Source: Pseudomonas sp. MN1F
Lineage (GTDB): Bacteria > Pseudomonadota > Gammaproteobacteria > Pseudomonadales > Pseudomonadaceae
NCBI RefSeq assembly: GCF_009391885.1
Contig: NZ_VZII01000027.1
Span: 1-64,000, forward strand
Reading direction: 5' to 3'
DNA length: 64,000 nt
Positions 53,960 to 62,584 of this stretch are shown here, piece by piece. The translations under genes were made by a program, and so were the position numbers. The first letter of the stretch is position 1. Every line of letters starts with the position of its first letter. The notes beneath the pieces are model-generated. The model was not told the DNA's origin and did not search any database. It worked only from the letters and a program-made list of their open reading frames with translations.

Positions 53960-54931
53960 TTAGTTGGGGATGTACTGGGCGCTGACGTACGGCGAGTAGT
54001 CCGGCAGCACCGCGTCGACTTTGCCTTGCTGCTTGAGGAAGGTGGCTGTGTCGGTCAGTGCCTGGGTGGTTGGCGCGCCCAGTTCCTTGGCCTGGTCGGC
54101 GGCCAGCGGGTAGACGTTGCCCTGCAGCAGCACCGGGATATCCGTTGGCTTGGCGCCGGACAGCTTGGCCAGCTTGGCGACGTTGTCCGGGTTGGCCAGC
54201 CAGGCTTGCGGGTCCTTGCGGTAGTCGGCGTAGGCGTCGAGGGTGACCTTGGCGAACGCCTTGACCACGTCAGGGTGCTTGGCGGCGAAGTCCTTGCGCA
54301 CGATCCAGGCATCGAAGGTCGGTGCGCCTTTTTCGGCCAGCTCACCCGAGGTGATCAGTACCTTGCCGTTTTCCTTGGCCACGCCCAGGGCCGGGTCCCA
54401 GACGTAGGTGGCATCGATGTCGCCGCGCTTCCAGGCGGCGATGATCGCCGGTGGTGCGAGGTTGAGGATCTGCACCTTGGACGGGTCGATGTTCCAGTTT
54501 TTCAGCGCGGCCAGCAGGCTGTAGTGGCCGGTGGAAACGAACGGCACGGCGACTTTCTTGCCGATCAGGTCCTGTGGGGTCTTGATGTTGTCACGGGCGA
54601 CCAGCGCCTCGCCGGCGCCGATCTGGGTGGCGATGAGGAAGGTCTCGACCGGCAGTTTGCGGGTGGCGGCGGCAGCCAGCGGGCTGGAGCCGAGGTAGCC
54701 GATCTGCACGTCGCCGCTGGCCACGGCGGTGATCACGTCCGCGCCGTTATCGAACTTGCGCCAGTCGATGCTGGCCTTGCTGGCTTTTTCGTAGTTGCCA
54801 TCGACCTGGGCCACCTTGGCCGGGTCGACGGTGGTCTGGTAGGCAACGGTCAGGTCGGCGGCCTGGGCCAACCAGCTGGCGCTGGCGAGGGTCAGGGCAG
54901 CGAACAGGCGCAGCGGAGCATGCGGGATCAT
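53960..54931 (-). CDS. tauA: Taurine periplasmic binding protein
   Basis: The 323-residue protein has a signal peptide (LFAALTLASASWLAQA) and the TauA mature start ADLTVAYQTTVDPAKVAQVD; KKVAVPFVSTGHYSLLAAL and IDATYVWDPALG line the binding cleft. The mature chain has no Met and no Cys as I read it. The ATG at 54929-54931 has GAGG six bases ahead and is preferred over a longer in-frame start. It is first in the tau operon and divergent from a porin gene. Confidence 0.93.
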   Translation of the reverse strand: MIPHAPLRLFAALTLASASWLAQAADLTVAYQTTVDPAKVAQVDGNYEKASKASIDWRKFDNGADVITAVASGDVQIGYLGSSPLAAAATRKLPVETFLIATQIGAGEALVARDNIKTPQDLIGKKVAVPFVSTGHYSLLAALKNWNIDPSKVQILNLAPPAIIAAWKRGDIDATYVWDPALGVAKENGKVLITSGELAEKGAPTFDAWIVRKDFAAKHPDVVKAFAKVTLDAYADYRKDPQAWLANPDNVAKLAKLSGAKPTDIPVLLQGNVYPLAADQAKELGAPTTQALTDTATFLKQQGKVDAVLPDYSPYVSAQYIPN

Positions 54932-54984
54932 GGTGAACCTCTCGTCAGGCAATGATGTACTGGATGGCGAGAAGGCTAAATGAT

Positions 54985-55020
54985 CTAAGAAATATAAAAT
55001 AAATAACTTTTTAGAATTAG
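54985..55020 (-). promoter_or_regulatory. AT-rich promoter block of tauABCD
   Basis: On the minus strand it reads TTCTAAAAAGTTATTT (55001-55016), then TATATTTCTTA. The first piece nearly equals the element ahead of the sfnB operon, the second is shared with the sftP block. It is a likely CysB-dependent promoter. Confidence 0.5.
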
Positions 55021-55134
55021 CTTAGGAGCCAAATGCTTTAACGCTGGCCATAGCCGGAATGGGTGGCTAGCGCTACAGCGATCCGCTGCTAGTCTTTCTT
55101 TCCTTCGTAACGGTGGGGCACCTGCTGTTGGTCG

Positions 55135-55146
55135 GCAAACGTTTGC
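55135..55146. promoter_or_regulatory. LacI-family-like palindrome in the 54932-55430 gap
   Basis: GCAAACGTTTGC is a perfect 12-base palindrome of the type bound by LacI/PurR-family regulators. The 499-base tauA-oprE gap otherwise holds the tauA promoter block, an AT-rich stretch at 55190-55270, a direct repeat TAGAAACG-TT-TAGAAACG (about 55305-55322), and no gene. Confidence 0.4.
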
Positions 55147-55430
55147 AAATAACCTAAAGGTATGATTGACGGCGCCGATACAACTTTTCGTAGTAAAGGT
55201 TCCTACGATATTCCTTAAAAATCTTACAATTTCATAAAACGGTCATTTTGGATTTATAGGATTGTCATTATCCTGTAGCGCAGGGGGCGTGTTAGACCAA
55301 AGTCTAGAAACGTTTAGAAACGATTGACTTAATGGTCACGCTTTGGGGCTAATCGCCCATCCACGGTTGAGCGGGGCAACAGACCCTGCCGCCAGAGATA
55401 CACAAGAATTAGAACGTAGAGGAGCAGAAC

Positions 55431-56783
55431 TTGTACAAGTCCAGCCTGGCTCTGGCCGTGGCAGTGGGGGTTTTCGCCCAAGCAGCAGGTGCCGCCGGTT
55501 TCGTCGAAGACAGCAAATTGTCGCTGAGCTCGCGCACCATGTACTTCAACAACGACAACCGTGAAGCGCACGCTACTGGCACTGCCGAGCGTCCGGATCA
55601 GCGTGAGTCGGGTCAGGGCTTCAAGCTCGACTACATCTCGGGCTTCACTCCAGGCACCGTAGGCTTCGGTGTTGACGCTCAGGCGCTGTGGGGTATCCAC
55701 CTCGATGGTGGTGAGGGTTACCACAAATCCGGCTTCTTCCCGGATGACGGCAAGGGTTCCGCTGCCCAGTGGGCTCGCTTCGGCGCCAACGCCAAGGCTC
55801 GCTTCTCCAAGACCGAAGCACACTTCGGTAGCGCGCTCGCTCCGAACCTGCCGATCCTGGTCTCCAACGATGGTCGTCTGCTGCCACAGACCTTCGAAGG
55901 TGGCACCATCCAGTCGAAGGAAATCGATAACCTGACCATCAACGCCGGTCAGCTGACCCACGCCATGGGTCGTGCTTCGAGCAACCGTACCGGCCTGTCC
56001 GTTGCTGGCGCCACTGCAGAAAGCAACAAGTTCCGCTATGGCGGTCTGGACTACAAGCTCACTCCAGACCTGACCCTGCAGTACTACTACTCGAACCTGG
56101 AAGACTTCTACAAGCAGCACTTCCTGGGTGCGACCCACGTCTTCAAGATCGCTGACAACCAATCGTTCAAGACCGACCTGCGCTACTTCGACAGCAGCAG
56201 CGACGGTAAAAACGGCAACGACAGCACTTACAACTTCAACAACAACGGTGGCTACGCCAAGAACACCGGCGAGGTCGACAACAAGACCTGGTCCGCCATG
56301 TTCACCTACACCCTGGGTGGCCACGCGTTCATGGTCGGCCGCCAGCAAGTTGGCGATGACGGTGGCTTCGTCTGGCTGAACCAGGGCAGCCTGGTGAACG
56401 ACAGCGGCACTTCGGAAGGCGCTGGTGGCTCAAGCTTCTACCTGTTCACCGACAGCATGATCAACCAGTTCGCCCGTGCTGGCGAGAACACCAACTTCGG
56501 CCAGTATTCGTATGACTTCGCCTCGCTGGGCGTTCCGGGCCTGAAGGCTTCGGTTGCCTACCTGCGCGGTGATGACATTCGCTACAAGAGCGGCCACGGC
56601 ACCTACAACGAGTGGGAACGTGACGCACGCATCGATTACACCATTCAGGAAGGCACCCTCAAAGGCCTGGGCTTCAGCCTGCGTCAGGGTGTCTATCGTG
56701 GCAGCGGTGGTTCGAGCAGCGAGTTCACCAAAGACCAGGATCAGGCTCGCTTCATCGTGAACTACACTTACAGCTTCCTGTAA
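55431..56783 (+). CDS. oprE: OprD-family outer-membrane porin, OprE-like
   Basis: The 450-residue protein has a signal peptide (SLALAVAVGVFAQAAGA) and the OprD-family pattern: FVEDSKLSLSSRTMYFNNDN at the mature start, GFKLDYISGFTPGTVGFGVD, TRTGLS-like loops and a barrel ending in YTYSFL. Such porins let small nutrients pass. The start codon is TTG, supported by GAGGAG six bases upstream and by the signal peptide that begins right there. The long 5' region implies its own regulation. The symbol follows the equivalent gene next to lsfA in P. putida as I recall it; OprQ- or OprD-like names are possible. Confidence 0.85.
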   Translation: MYKSSLALAVAVGVFAQAAGAAGFVEDSKLSLSSRTMYFNNDNREAHATGTAERPDQRESGQGFKLDYISGFTPGTVGFGVDAQALWGIHLDGGEGYHKSGFFPDDGKGSAAQWARFGANAKARFSKTEAHFGSALAPNLPILVSNDGRLLPQTFEGGTIQSKEIDNLTINAGQLTHAMGRASSNRTGLSVAGATAESNKFRYGGLDYKLTPDLTLQYYYSNLEDFYKQHFLGATHVFKIADNQSFKTDLRYFDSSSDGKNGNDSTYNFNNNGGYAKNTGEVDNKTWSAMFTYTLGGHAFMVGRQQVGDDGGFVWLNQGSLVNDSGTSEGAGGSSFYLFTDSMINQFARAGENTNFGQYSYDFASLGVPGLKASVAYLRGDDIRYKSGHGTYNEWERDARIDYTIQEGTLKGLGFSLRQGVYRGSGGSSSEFTKDQDQARFIVNYTYSFL

Positions 56784-56800
56784 GCCGTAGCCACACAGAA

Positions 56801-56826
56801 AGCCTCGCCTAGTGCGAGGCTTTTTT
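56801..56826 (+). terminator. Rho-independent terminator of the porin gene
   Basis: AGCCTCGC-CTA-GTGCGAGGCT with TTTTTT: strong stem and T run 18 bases after the stop. Confidence 0.9.
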
Positions 56827-56847
56827 GTGGCCGCAATTCTGTATGCG

Positions 56848-56890
56848 TAAAAGTTATAAATAAATCATTATTTATTCTTTTTATTTCTCA
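56848..56890 (+). promoter_or_regulatory. AT-rich promoter block of lsfA
   Basis: GTAAAAGTTATAAATAAATC is followed by ATTATTTATTCTTTTTATTTC. It shares AAAAGTTAT with the tauA block. It lies 60-100 bases before lsfA. Confidence 0.5.
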
Positions 56891-56947
56891 TCGAATGCAG
56901 GCACATTGAACCCACAACGCCAGAACACAGCACAGGAGCCGCACCCC

Positions 56948-57586
56948 ATGAGCCTCAAACTCGGCGACATCGCCCCGGACTTCGAACAGGAATCCAGTGA
57001 AGGCAAGATCCGCTTCCACGAATGGCTGGGCAACAGCTGGGGTGTGCTGTTCTCCCACCCGGCGGACTTTACCCCGGTGTGCACCACCGAGCTGGGCCTG
57101 ACCGCCAAGCTCAAGGATGAATTCGCCAAGCGCGGCGTGAAGGCCATCGCCCTGTCGGTCGACCCGGTCGATTCGCACCATAAATGGATCGAGGACATCA
57201 ACGAGACCCAGAACACCGTGGTCAACTTCCCGATCATCGCCGACGCCGACCGCAAGGTCTCGGACCTGTACGACCTGATTCACCCCAATGCCAGCGACAC
57301 CCTCACCGTGCGCTCGCTGTTCGTCATCGACCCGAACAAGAAGGTGCGCCTGACCATTACCTATCCGGCCAGTACCGGGCGCAACTTCAATGAGATCTTG
57401 CGGGTGATCGACTCGCTGCAGCTCACCGACAACCACAAGGTCGCCACACCAGGTAACTGGCAGGACGGCGACGAGGTGGTGATCGTGCCTTCGCTGAAGG
57501 ACGAAGACGAAATCAAGCAGCGCTTCCCGAAAGGTTATCGGGCGGTGAAACCCTATTTGCGGCTGACCCCGCAACCGAATCGTTGA
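56948..57586 (+). CDS. lsfA: 1-Cys peroxiredoxin LsfA
   Basis: The 212-residue peroxiredoxin has the peroxidatic Cys45 in HPADFTPVCTTELG and no resolving Cys, as in 1-Cys Prx6-type enzymes. LsfA (low-sulfur-induced protein) is made by pseudomonads when sulfate is absent and protects against peroxides. Apart from Met1 and the catalytic Cys I see no sulfur residue. The ATG at 56948 has AGGAG upstream; a longer in-frame start (56906) lacks the family N-terminus. It precedes the ssu genes but has its own terminator. Confidence 0.93.
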   Translation: MSLKLGDIAPDFEQESSEGKIRFHEWLGNSWGVLFSHPADFTPVCTTELGLTAKLKDEFAKRGVKAIALSVDPVDSHHKWIEDINETQNTVVNFPIIADADRKVSDLYDLIHPNASDTLTVRSLFVIDPNKKVRLTITYPASTGRNFNEILRVIDSLQLTDNHKVATPGNWQDGDEVVIVPSLKDEDEIKQRFPKGYRAVKPYLRLTPQPNR

Positions 57587-57629
57587 TGAATTCCTCGTTG
57601 CATTGCTCTTAGCCATAGCAGGGATTTCC

Positions 57630-57654
57630 GGGCCGTTTCGACGGCCCTTTTTTT
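57630..57654 (+). terminator. Rho-independent terminator of lsfA
   Basis: GGGCCGT-TTCG-ACGGCCC with a run of seven T: strong stem, 43 bases after the lsfA stop. Confidence 0.9.
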
Positions 57655-57670
57655 ATGGCTGCGAAACACT

Positions 57671-57729
57671 CAATCAAATAGATTTGAATGGAATAAACAA
57701 ATGAAAAAATATGATTTCTAGATATATGG
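57671..57729 (+). promoter_or_regulatory. AT-rich promoter block of ssuADCBF
   Basis: ATAGATTTGAATGGAATAAA and AAAAATATGATTTCTAGATA lie about 140-200 bases before ssuA. The composition is like the other sulfur promoter blocks. Nothing resembling ssuE lies between lsfA and ssuA. Confidence 0.45.
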
Positions 57730-57869
57730 CCAGGCTGGTAATGTCACTCCAACAGAACACCAGGCAACGCCGACACCACTGACCGGCCGAGCCATCGCTC
57801 CACCACCTTACTCGCCCGTCAACGAGGCAAGCAGGTGCAACCCGAACCCCAATCGCACAGGAGAGCGCC

Positions 57870-58835
57870 ATGCGCACAGTCTTCTTGCGTCGTGGTCTGG
57901 TCGCCCTGTTTGCGGCGGCTGTGTCCTTCGGCGCCATCACCCAAGCCCAGGCCGAGAGCCTGCGTATCGGTTACCAGAAATACGGCACCCTGGTGCTGCT
58001 CAAGGCCAAGGGCACGCTGGAGAAGCGCCTGGCCGAGCAGGGCGTGCAAGTGCAGTGGACCGAGTTCCCAGGCGGCCCGCAGCTGCTTGAAGGGCTGAAC
58101 GTCGGCTCGATCGACTTCGGCGTCACCGGCGAGACCCCGCCCGTGTTCGCCCAGGCTGCTGGCGCCGACCTGCTCTACGTGGCCTACGAGCCACCCGCGC
58201 CGCACAGCGAAGCCATCCTCGTGCCCAAAGGCTCGCCGATCCAGTCGGTGAAAGAGCTCAAAGGCAAGAAAGTCGCCCTCAACAAAGGCTCCAACGTCCA
58301 CTACCTGCTGGTCCGCGCCCTGGAAGATGCCGGCCTCAAGTACACCGACATCCAGCCTGTCTACCTGCCGCCTGCCGATGCCCGCGCGGCCTTCGAGCGT
58401 GGCAGCGTCGATGCCTGGGTGATCTGGGACCCGTACCAGGCGGCCGCCGAGCAGCAGCTGCAGGCCCGTACCCTGCGTGATGGCAAGGGCCTGGTCGACA
58501 ACCACCAGTTCTACCTGGCTACCCGCACCTACGCCACCCAGCACCCGGCGGTGATCAGCACCCTGATCGACGAGGTGCGCGCCGTGGGCCAGTGGTCCCA
58601 GGCCAACCCGCAGGAAGTCACCGACCAGGTCGCGCCACTGCTTGGGCTGCCCGCCGACATCACCCTGACCTCGGTTAAGCGCCAAGGCTACGGTGCCCAG
58701 GCGCTCACCCCGCAAGTGGTGGCCGCGCAACAGAAGATCGCCGACACCTTCCAGGCGCTCAAGCTGATTCCCAAGCCGCTGAGCATCAAGGACGTGATCT
58801 GGACACCCCCGGCCAAGGTCGCCACTGCGCCTTGA
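57870..58835 (+). CDS. ssuA: Aliphatic sulfonate periplasmic binding protein
   Basis: The 321-residue protein has a signal peptide (ALFAAAVSFGAITQAQA) and the SsuA start ESLRIGYQKYGTLVLLKAKG; GSIDFGVTGETPPVFAQAAG and VDAWVIWDPYQAAAE line the sulfonate site. The mature chain contains no Met and no Cys as I read it. AGGAGA precedes the ATG. It is first gene of the ssuADCBF operon here, with ssuD 60 bases downstream. In the P. putida operon I know, ssuE stands before it; it is absent here. Confidence 0.93.
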   Translation: MRTVFLRRGLVALFAAAVSFGAITQAQAESLRIGYQKYGTLVLLKAKGTLEKRLAEQGVQVQWTEFPGGPQLLEGLNVGSIDFGVTGETPPVFAQAAGADLLYVAYEPPAPHSEAILVPKGSPIQSVKELKGKKVALNKGSNVHYLLVRALEDAGLKYTDIQPVYLPPADARAAFERGSVDAWVIWDPYQAAAEQQLQARTLRDGKGLVDNHQFYLATRTYATQHPAVISTLIDEVRAVGQWSQANPQEVTDQVAPLLGLPADITLTSVKRQGYGAQALTPQVVAAQQKIADTFQALKLIPKPLSIKDVIWTPPAKVATAP

Positions 58836-58895
58836 TTGATTCGCCTGCGCCGGGGCGCCGCCCTGGCCCTCGCCACCCCTGAGGAGACAACTCCA

Positions 58896-60044
58896 ATGAG
58901 CCTTAACATTTTCTGGTTCCTCCCTACCCACGGTGACGGCAAGTACCTGGGCACCTCTGACGGCGCCCGCGCGGTCGATCACGGTTACCTGCAGCAGATC
59001 GCCCAGGCCGCCGACCGCCTGGGCTTCGGGGGCGTGCTGATCCCTACCGGGCGATCCTGCGAGGACTCCTGGCTGGTGGCCGCGTCGCTGATTCCGGTGA
59101 CCCAGCGCCTGAAGTTCCTGGTGGCCCTGCGCCCAGGCATCATTTCGCCGACCGTGGCCGCACGCCAGGCCGCAACCCTCGATCGGCTGTCCAATGGCCG
59201 TGCACTGTTCAACCTGGTGACCGGGGGCGACCCGGACGAACTGGCCGGCGATGGCCTGCACCTGAACCATCAGGAGCGCTACGAAGCCTCGGTCGAGTTC
59301 ACCCGTATCTGGCGCAAGGTGCTGGAAGGCGAAACCGTCGACTACGACGGCAAGCACATCCAGGTAAAGGGCGCCAAACTGCTCTATCCGCCCATCCAGC
59401 AGCCGCGCCCGCCGCTGTACTTCGGTGGCTCTTCGGAGGCTGCCCAGGACCTCGCCGCCGAGCAGGTCGAGCTGTACCTGACCTGGGGCGAGCCGCCGAG
59501 CGCAGTTGCCGAGAAAATCGCCCAGGTGCGTGAGAAAGCCGCCGCCCAGGGCCGCGAAGTCCGCTTCGGCATCCGCCTGCACGTGATCGTGCGGGAAACC
59601 AACGAAGAAGCCTGGGCTGCCGCCGACAAGCTGATCTCGCACCTGGACAACGACACCATCGCCCGTGCCCAGGCCTCGCTGGCCCGTTTCGACTCGGTCG
59701 GCCAGCAGCGCATGGCAGCCCTGCACAAGGGTAACCGTGACAACCTGGAAGTCAGCCCCAACCTGTGGGCCGGTGTCGGCCTGGTGCGTGGTGGTGCCGG
59801 GACCGCGCTGGTCGGCGATGGCCCGACCGTGGCGGCACGGGTCAAGGAGTACGCCGAGCTGGGTATCGATACCTTCATCTTCTCCGGTTATCCACACCTG
59901 GAAGAGTCGTATCGGGTTGCCGAACTGCTGTTCCCGCACCTTGATGTGCAACGCCCGGAGCAGGCCAAGGCTGGCGGCTACGTGAGCCCGTTCGGCGAAA
60001 TGGTCGCCAACGACATCCTGCCCAAGTCCGTCGCGCAGAGCTGA
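58896..60044 (+). CDS. ssuD: FMNH2-dependent alkanesulfonate monooxygenase
   Basis: The 382-residue flavin monooxygenase is full length, with the start [20 protein letters not shown], Cys55 in [28 protein letters not shown] for FMN and [12 protein letters not shown] with the Arg and His of the active site. It cleaves alkanesulfonates to aldehyde and sulfite using reduced FMN and oxygen. Its usual reductase SsuE is not encoded beside it, so FMNH2 must come from another reductase. Gap of ten bases to ssuC. Confidence 0.95.
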   Translation: MSLNIFWFLPTHGDGKYLGTSDGARAVDHGYLQQIAQAADRLGFGGVLIPTGRSCEDSWLVAASLIPVTQRLKFLVALRPGIISPTVAARQAATLDRLSNGRALFNLVTGGDPDELAGDGLHLNHQERYEASVEFTRIWRKVLEGETVDYDGKHIQVKGAKLLYPPIQQPRPPLYFGGSSEAAQDLAAEQVELYLTWGEPPSAVAEKIAQVREKAAAQGREVRFGIRLHVIVRETNEEAWAAADKLISHLDNDTIARAQASLARFDSVGQQRMAALHKGNRDNLEVSPNLWAGVGLVRGGAGTALVGDGPTVAARVKEYAELGIDTFIFSGYPHLEESYRVAELLFPHLDVQRPEQAKAGGYVSPFGEMVANDILPKSVAQS

Positions 60045-60054
60045 GGGCCGGGTC

Positions 60055-60852
60055 ATGAGTCGTGCAACCTCCACCACTTTGAGCCAGCGCCTGGCGCCGT
60101 GGGCACTGCCGGTGCTGCTGCTGGCGGTCTGGCAGCTGGCGGTCAGCGCCGGCTGGCTGTCGACCCGCATCCTGCCTGCGCCGAGCGCGGTGGTCAGCGC
60201 CGGTGTCGAGCTGGTGCGCAGCGGTGAAATCTGGACCCACCTGGCCATCAGTGGCTGGCGGGCCGGGCTGGGCTTTGCGATCGGCGGCAGCATCGGCCTG
60301 TTGCTGGGCTTCATCACCGGCCTGTCGAACTGGGGCGAACGCCTGCTCGACAGCTCGGTGCAGATGATCCGCAACGTGCCGCACCTGGCGCTGATCCCGC
60401 TGGTGATTCTGTGGTTCGGTATCGACGAGTCGGCGAAGATCTTCCTGGTCGCGCTGGGCACGCTGTTCCCGATCTACCTGAACACCTACCACGGTATCCG
60501 CAATGTCGACCCGGCACTGGTGGAGATGGCCCGCAGCTACGGCCTTTCCGGCTTCGGCCTGTTCCGTCAGGTGATCCTGCCCGGTGCGCTGCCATCGATC
60601 CTGGTCGGTGTGCGCTTCGCGCTGGGTTTCATGTGGCTGACGCTGATCGTCGCCGAGACCATTTCGGCCAACTCCGGCATCGGTTACCTGGCCATGAACG
60701 CCCGTGAATTCCTGCAGACCGACGTGGTGGTGCTGGCCATCGTCCTGTACGCCGTGCTCGGCAAGCTCGCCGACCTCGCCGCCCGCGGCCTGGAACGGCT
60801 GTGGCTGCGCTGGCACCCGGCCTACCAGGTAGCGAAGAAGGAGGGCGCATGA
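60055..60852 (+). CDS. ssuC: Aliphatic sulfonate ABC transporter permease
   Basis: The 265-residue inner-membrane protein has six hydrophobic segments, [20 protein letters not shown] and the coupling loop [20 protein letters not shown]. It forms the sulfonate channel with SsuB. Its stop overlaps the ssuB start (ATGA). Confidence 0.94.
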   Translation: MSRATSTTLSQRLAPWALPVLLLAVWQLAVSAGWLSTRILPAPSAVVSAGVELVRSGEIWTHLAISGWRAGLGFAIGGSIGLLLGFITGLSNWGERLLDSSVQMIRNVPHLALIPLVILWFGIDESAKIFLVALGTLFPIYLNTYHGIRNVDPALVEMARSYGLSGFGLFRQVILPGALPSILVGVRFALGFMWLTLIVAETISANSGIGYLAMNAREFLQTDVVVLAIVLYAVLGKLADLAARGLERLWLRWHPAYQVAKKEGA

Positions 60853-61661
60853 CCGTGCTCAAGGACCAGCCGCCACGCCTGCTGCGTGGCATCCCGTTGG
60901 CCGCCAACGGCCTGCGCAAGGCCTTCGGCCAACGTGAAGTATTGAAAGGCATCGACCTGCATATCCCGGCCGGCCAGTTCGTCGCCATCGTCGGTCGCAG
61001 CGGTTGCGGCAAGAGCACCTTGCTGCGCCTGCTGGCCGGTCTCGACCAGCCGACTGCCGGTCAGTTGCTGGCCGGTGCCGCCCCGTTGAGCGAAGCCCGC
61101 GAGGAAACGCGGCTGATGTTCCAGGAGGCACGCCTGCTGCCCTGGAAGAAGGTGATCGACAACGTCGGCCTGGGCCTCAGTGGCAACTGGCGCCAGCGCG
61201 CGTTGGATGCGTTGGAGGCGGTCGGCCTGGCTGATCGCGCCAATGAATGGCCAGCGGCGTTGTCCGGTGGCCAGAAGCAGCGCGTGGCCCTGGCCCGCGC
61301 CTTGATCCACCAACCACGCCTGCTGCTGCTGGATGAGCCGCTGGGGGCGCTGGATGCGCTGACCCGCATCGAGATGCAGCAATTGATCGAACGTCTGTGG
61401 CGTCAGCACGGTTTTACCGTGCTGCTGGTGACCCACGACGTCAACGAGGCGGTGGCCGTCGCTGACCGGGTAATCCTGATCGAGGACGGCGAAGTCGGCC
61501 TGGACCTCACCGTAGACCTGGCAAGGCCAAGGGCGCGTGGTTCGCACCGCTTGGCCGCGCTGGAAAGCGAAGTGCTGAACCGTGTTCTGTCGGTACCGGG
61601 CATCCCGCCCGAGCCGGACCCTGTAGCCCCTTTGCCCACGCAACTGCGTTGGGCGCATTGA
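60849..61661 (+). CDS. ssuB: Aliphatic sulfonate ABC transporter ATP-binding protein
   Basis: The 270-residue ATPase has Walker [13 protein letters not shown], signature [14 protein letters not shown], Walker [14 protein letters not shown] and [20 protein letters not shown]. The ATG at 60849 within the ssuC stop is preferred over an in-frame codon 16 earlier. It powers import of aliphatic sulfonates bound by SsuA. Confidence 0.94.
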   Translation: MTVLKDQPPRLLRGIPLAANGLRKAFGQREVLKGIDLHIPAGQFVAIVGRSGCGKSTLLRLLAGLDQPTAGQLLAGAAPLSEAREETRLMFQEARLLPWKKVIDNVGLGLSGNWRQRALDALEAVGLADRANEWPAALSGGQKQRVALARALIHQPRLLLLDEPLGALDALTRIEMQQLIERLWRQHGFTVLLVTHDVNEAVAVADRVILIEDGEVGLDLTVDLARPRARGSHRLAALESEVLNRVLSVPGIPPEPDPVAPLPTQLRWAH

Positions 61662-61695
61662 AAGACTCACTAAGCCAAAGAGAAGGAATCAAGCC

Positions 61696-61911
61696 ATGAC
61701 CATCAAAGCCATCAACGTCCGCAACCAGTTCAAAGGCACCGTGAAAGAAATCCTCGAAGGCCCGGTACTGTCGGAAATCGACGTGCAGACTGCCTCGGGT
61801 GTCGTCACCTCGGTGATCACTACCCGCTCCGTGCGTGAGCTGGAGCTTCAGGTGGGCAGTGAGGTGATTGCCTTTGTGAAATCGACCGAAGTGTCCATCG
61901 CCAAGCTGTGA
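61696..61911 (+). CDS. ssuF: SsuF, small molybdopterin-binding-type (Mop) protein
   Basis: The 71-residue protein is a single Mop/TOBE-like domain: INVRNQFKGTVKEILEGPVL at the start and the closing GSEVIAFVKSTEVSIAKL, as in molbindin proteins that bind molybdate or similar oxyanions. In P. putida S-313 ssuF is part of the ssu operon and needed for growth on some aromatic sulfonates and sulfate esters, with unknown exact role. It follows ssuB by 34 bases, behind an AGAAGGA ribosome-binding site. Confidence 0.92.
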   Translation: MTIKAINVRNQFKGTVKEILEGPVLSEIDVQTASGVVTSVITTRSVRELELQVGSEVIAFVKSTEVSIAKL

Positions 61912-61926
61912 TGCGGTTCGTGACTG

Positions 61927-61943
61927 GGGCCGCAGAGCGGCCC
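61927..61943. terminator. Hairpin between ssuF and the TetR gene
   Basis: GGGCCGC-AGA-GCGGCCC is a perfect stem 15 bases after ssuF. Its last base is in the stop codon of the convergent TetR gene. No T run is seen. Confidence 0.55.
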
Positions 61944-62584
61944 TAGAATACCGGGTTGGAACGCTTTGCCAGAAACGGCGGCAGATAAAGCCCCAGGTAC
62001 GCCTCGAACACCCGCTTGCCTTCTTCGGCCATGCGCGGGGTAATCGCTTCATGCAACTGCACCGACCGCGCATACACCCGGTCGCTCAGTTCCATCGCCA
62101 AGGCGAACACATCCACATCCGCCGGCATCACCGGCAGGTGGAAGTGCTGGTCGAACAACTTGTGCATCAGTTCGCCCAGCTCCATGTCGTGCTGCCGGTC
62201 GGCCTGCACCACTTCGCTGAGCCCATGCTGGGCCAGGATCAACTGCCGCGCCGCCGCATCCCCGTTGTAGATATCGAGCATGCGTTGTTCGATCAGCCGC
62301 GACAGCTCGTGCCAGGTGGCAAACGCGCTGCTGTCGATCGGCGCACTCAATGCCTCGCGAAACGCCCGGTGCACATCGGCGGTCAGCGCTTCCAGCAAGG
62401 CCGGGACGCTGGCGAAGAAGTGATACACCGACGACGGTGGAATCTGCGCCCGCTCGGCCACGCTGTAGATCGACAGTGCTGCCACCCCTTGTTCAGCCAG
62501 CAGCTCGCGTGCGGCCGCCAGGATCGCTTCGATCCTGGCCTGGCTGCTGGCGCGAGGCTTGCGCGGGGTGGCGGTGCGGCTCAT
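61943..62584 (-). CDS. TetR-family transcription regulator
   Basis: The 213-residue regulator has the TetR helix-turn-helix near residues 18-65 (ILAAARELLAEQGVAALSIY, AERAQIPPSSVYHFFAS) and an all-helical ligand domain. Its ATG overlaps the gshA stop (ATGA), so it is made together with glutamate-cysteine ligase. The target and ligand are unknown. The same gene stands beside gshA in other P. putida genomes as I recall. Confidence 0.88.
   Translation of the reverse strand: MSRTATPRKPRASSQARIEAILAAARELLAEQGVAALSIYSVAERAQIPPSSVYHFFASVPALLEALTADVHRAFREALSAPIDSSAFATWHELSRLIEQRMLDIYNGDAAARQLILAQHGLSEVVQADRQHDMELGELMHKLFDQHFHLPVMPADVDVFALAMELSDRVYARSVQLHEAITPRMAEEGKRVFEAYLGLYLPPFLAKRSNPVF

Noticed and set aside
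57819..60461. 880-codon open frame on the minus strand opposite ssuA-ssuD-ssuC
   Set aside because: It is the mirror of three full-length, well recognised genes in high-GC DNA; its protein is low-complexity, rich in Gly, Gln and Val, and matches no family.
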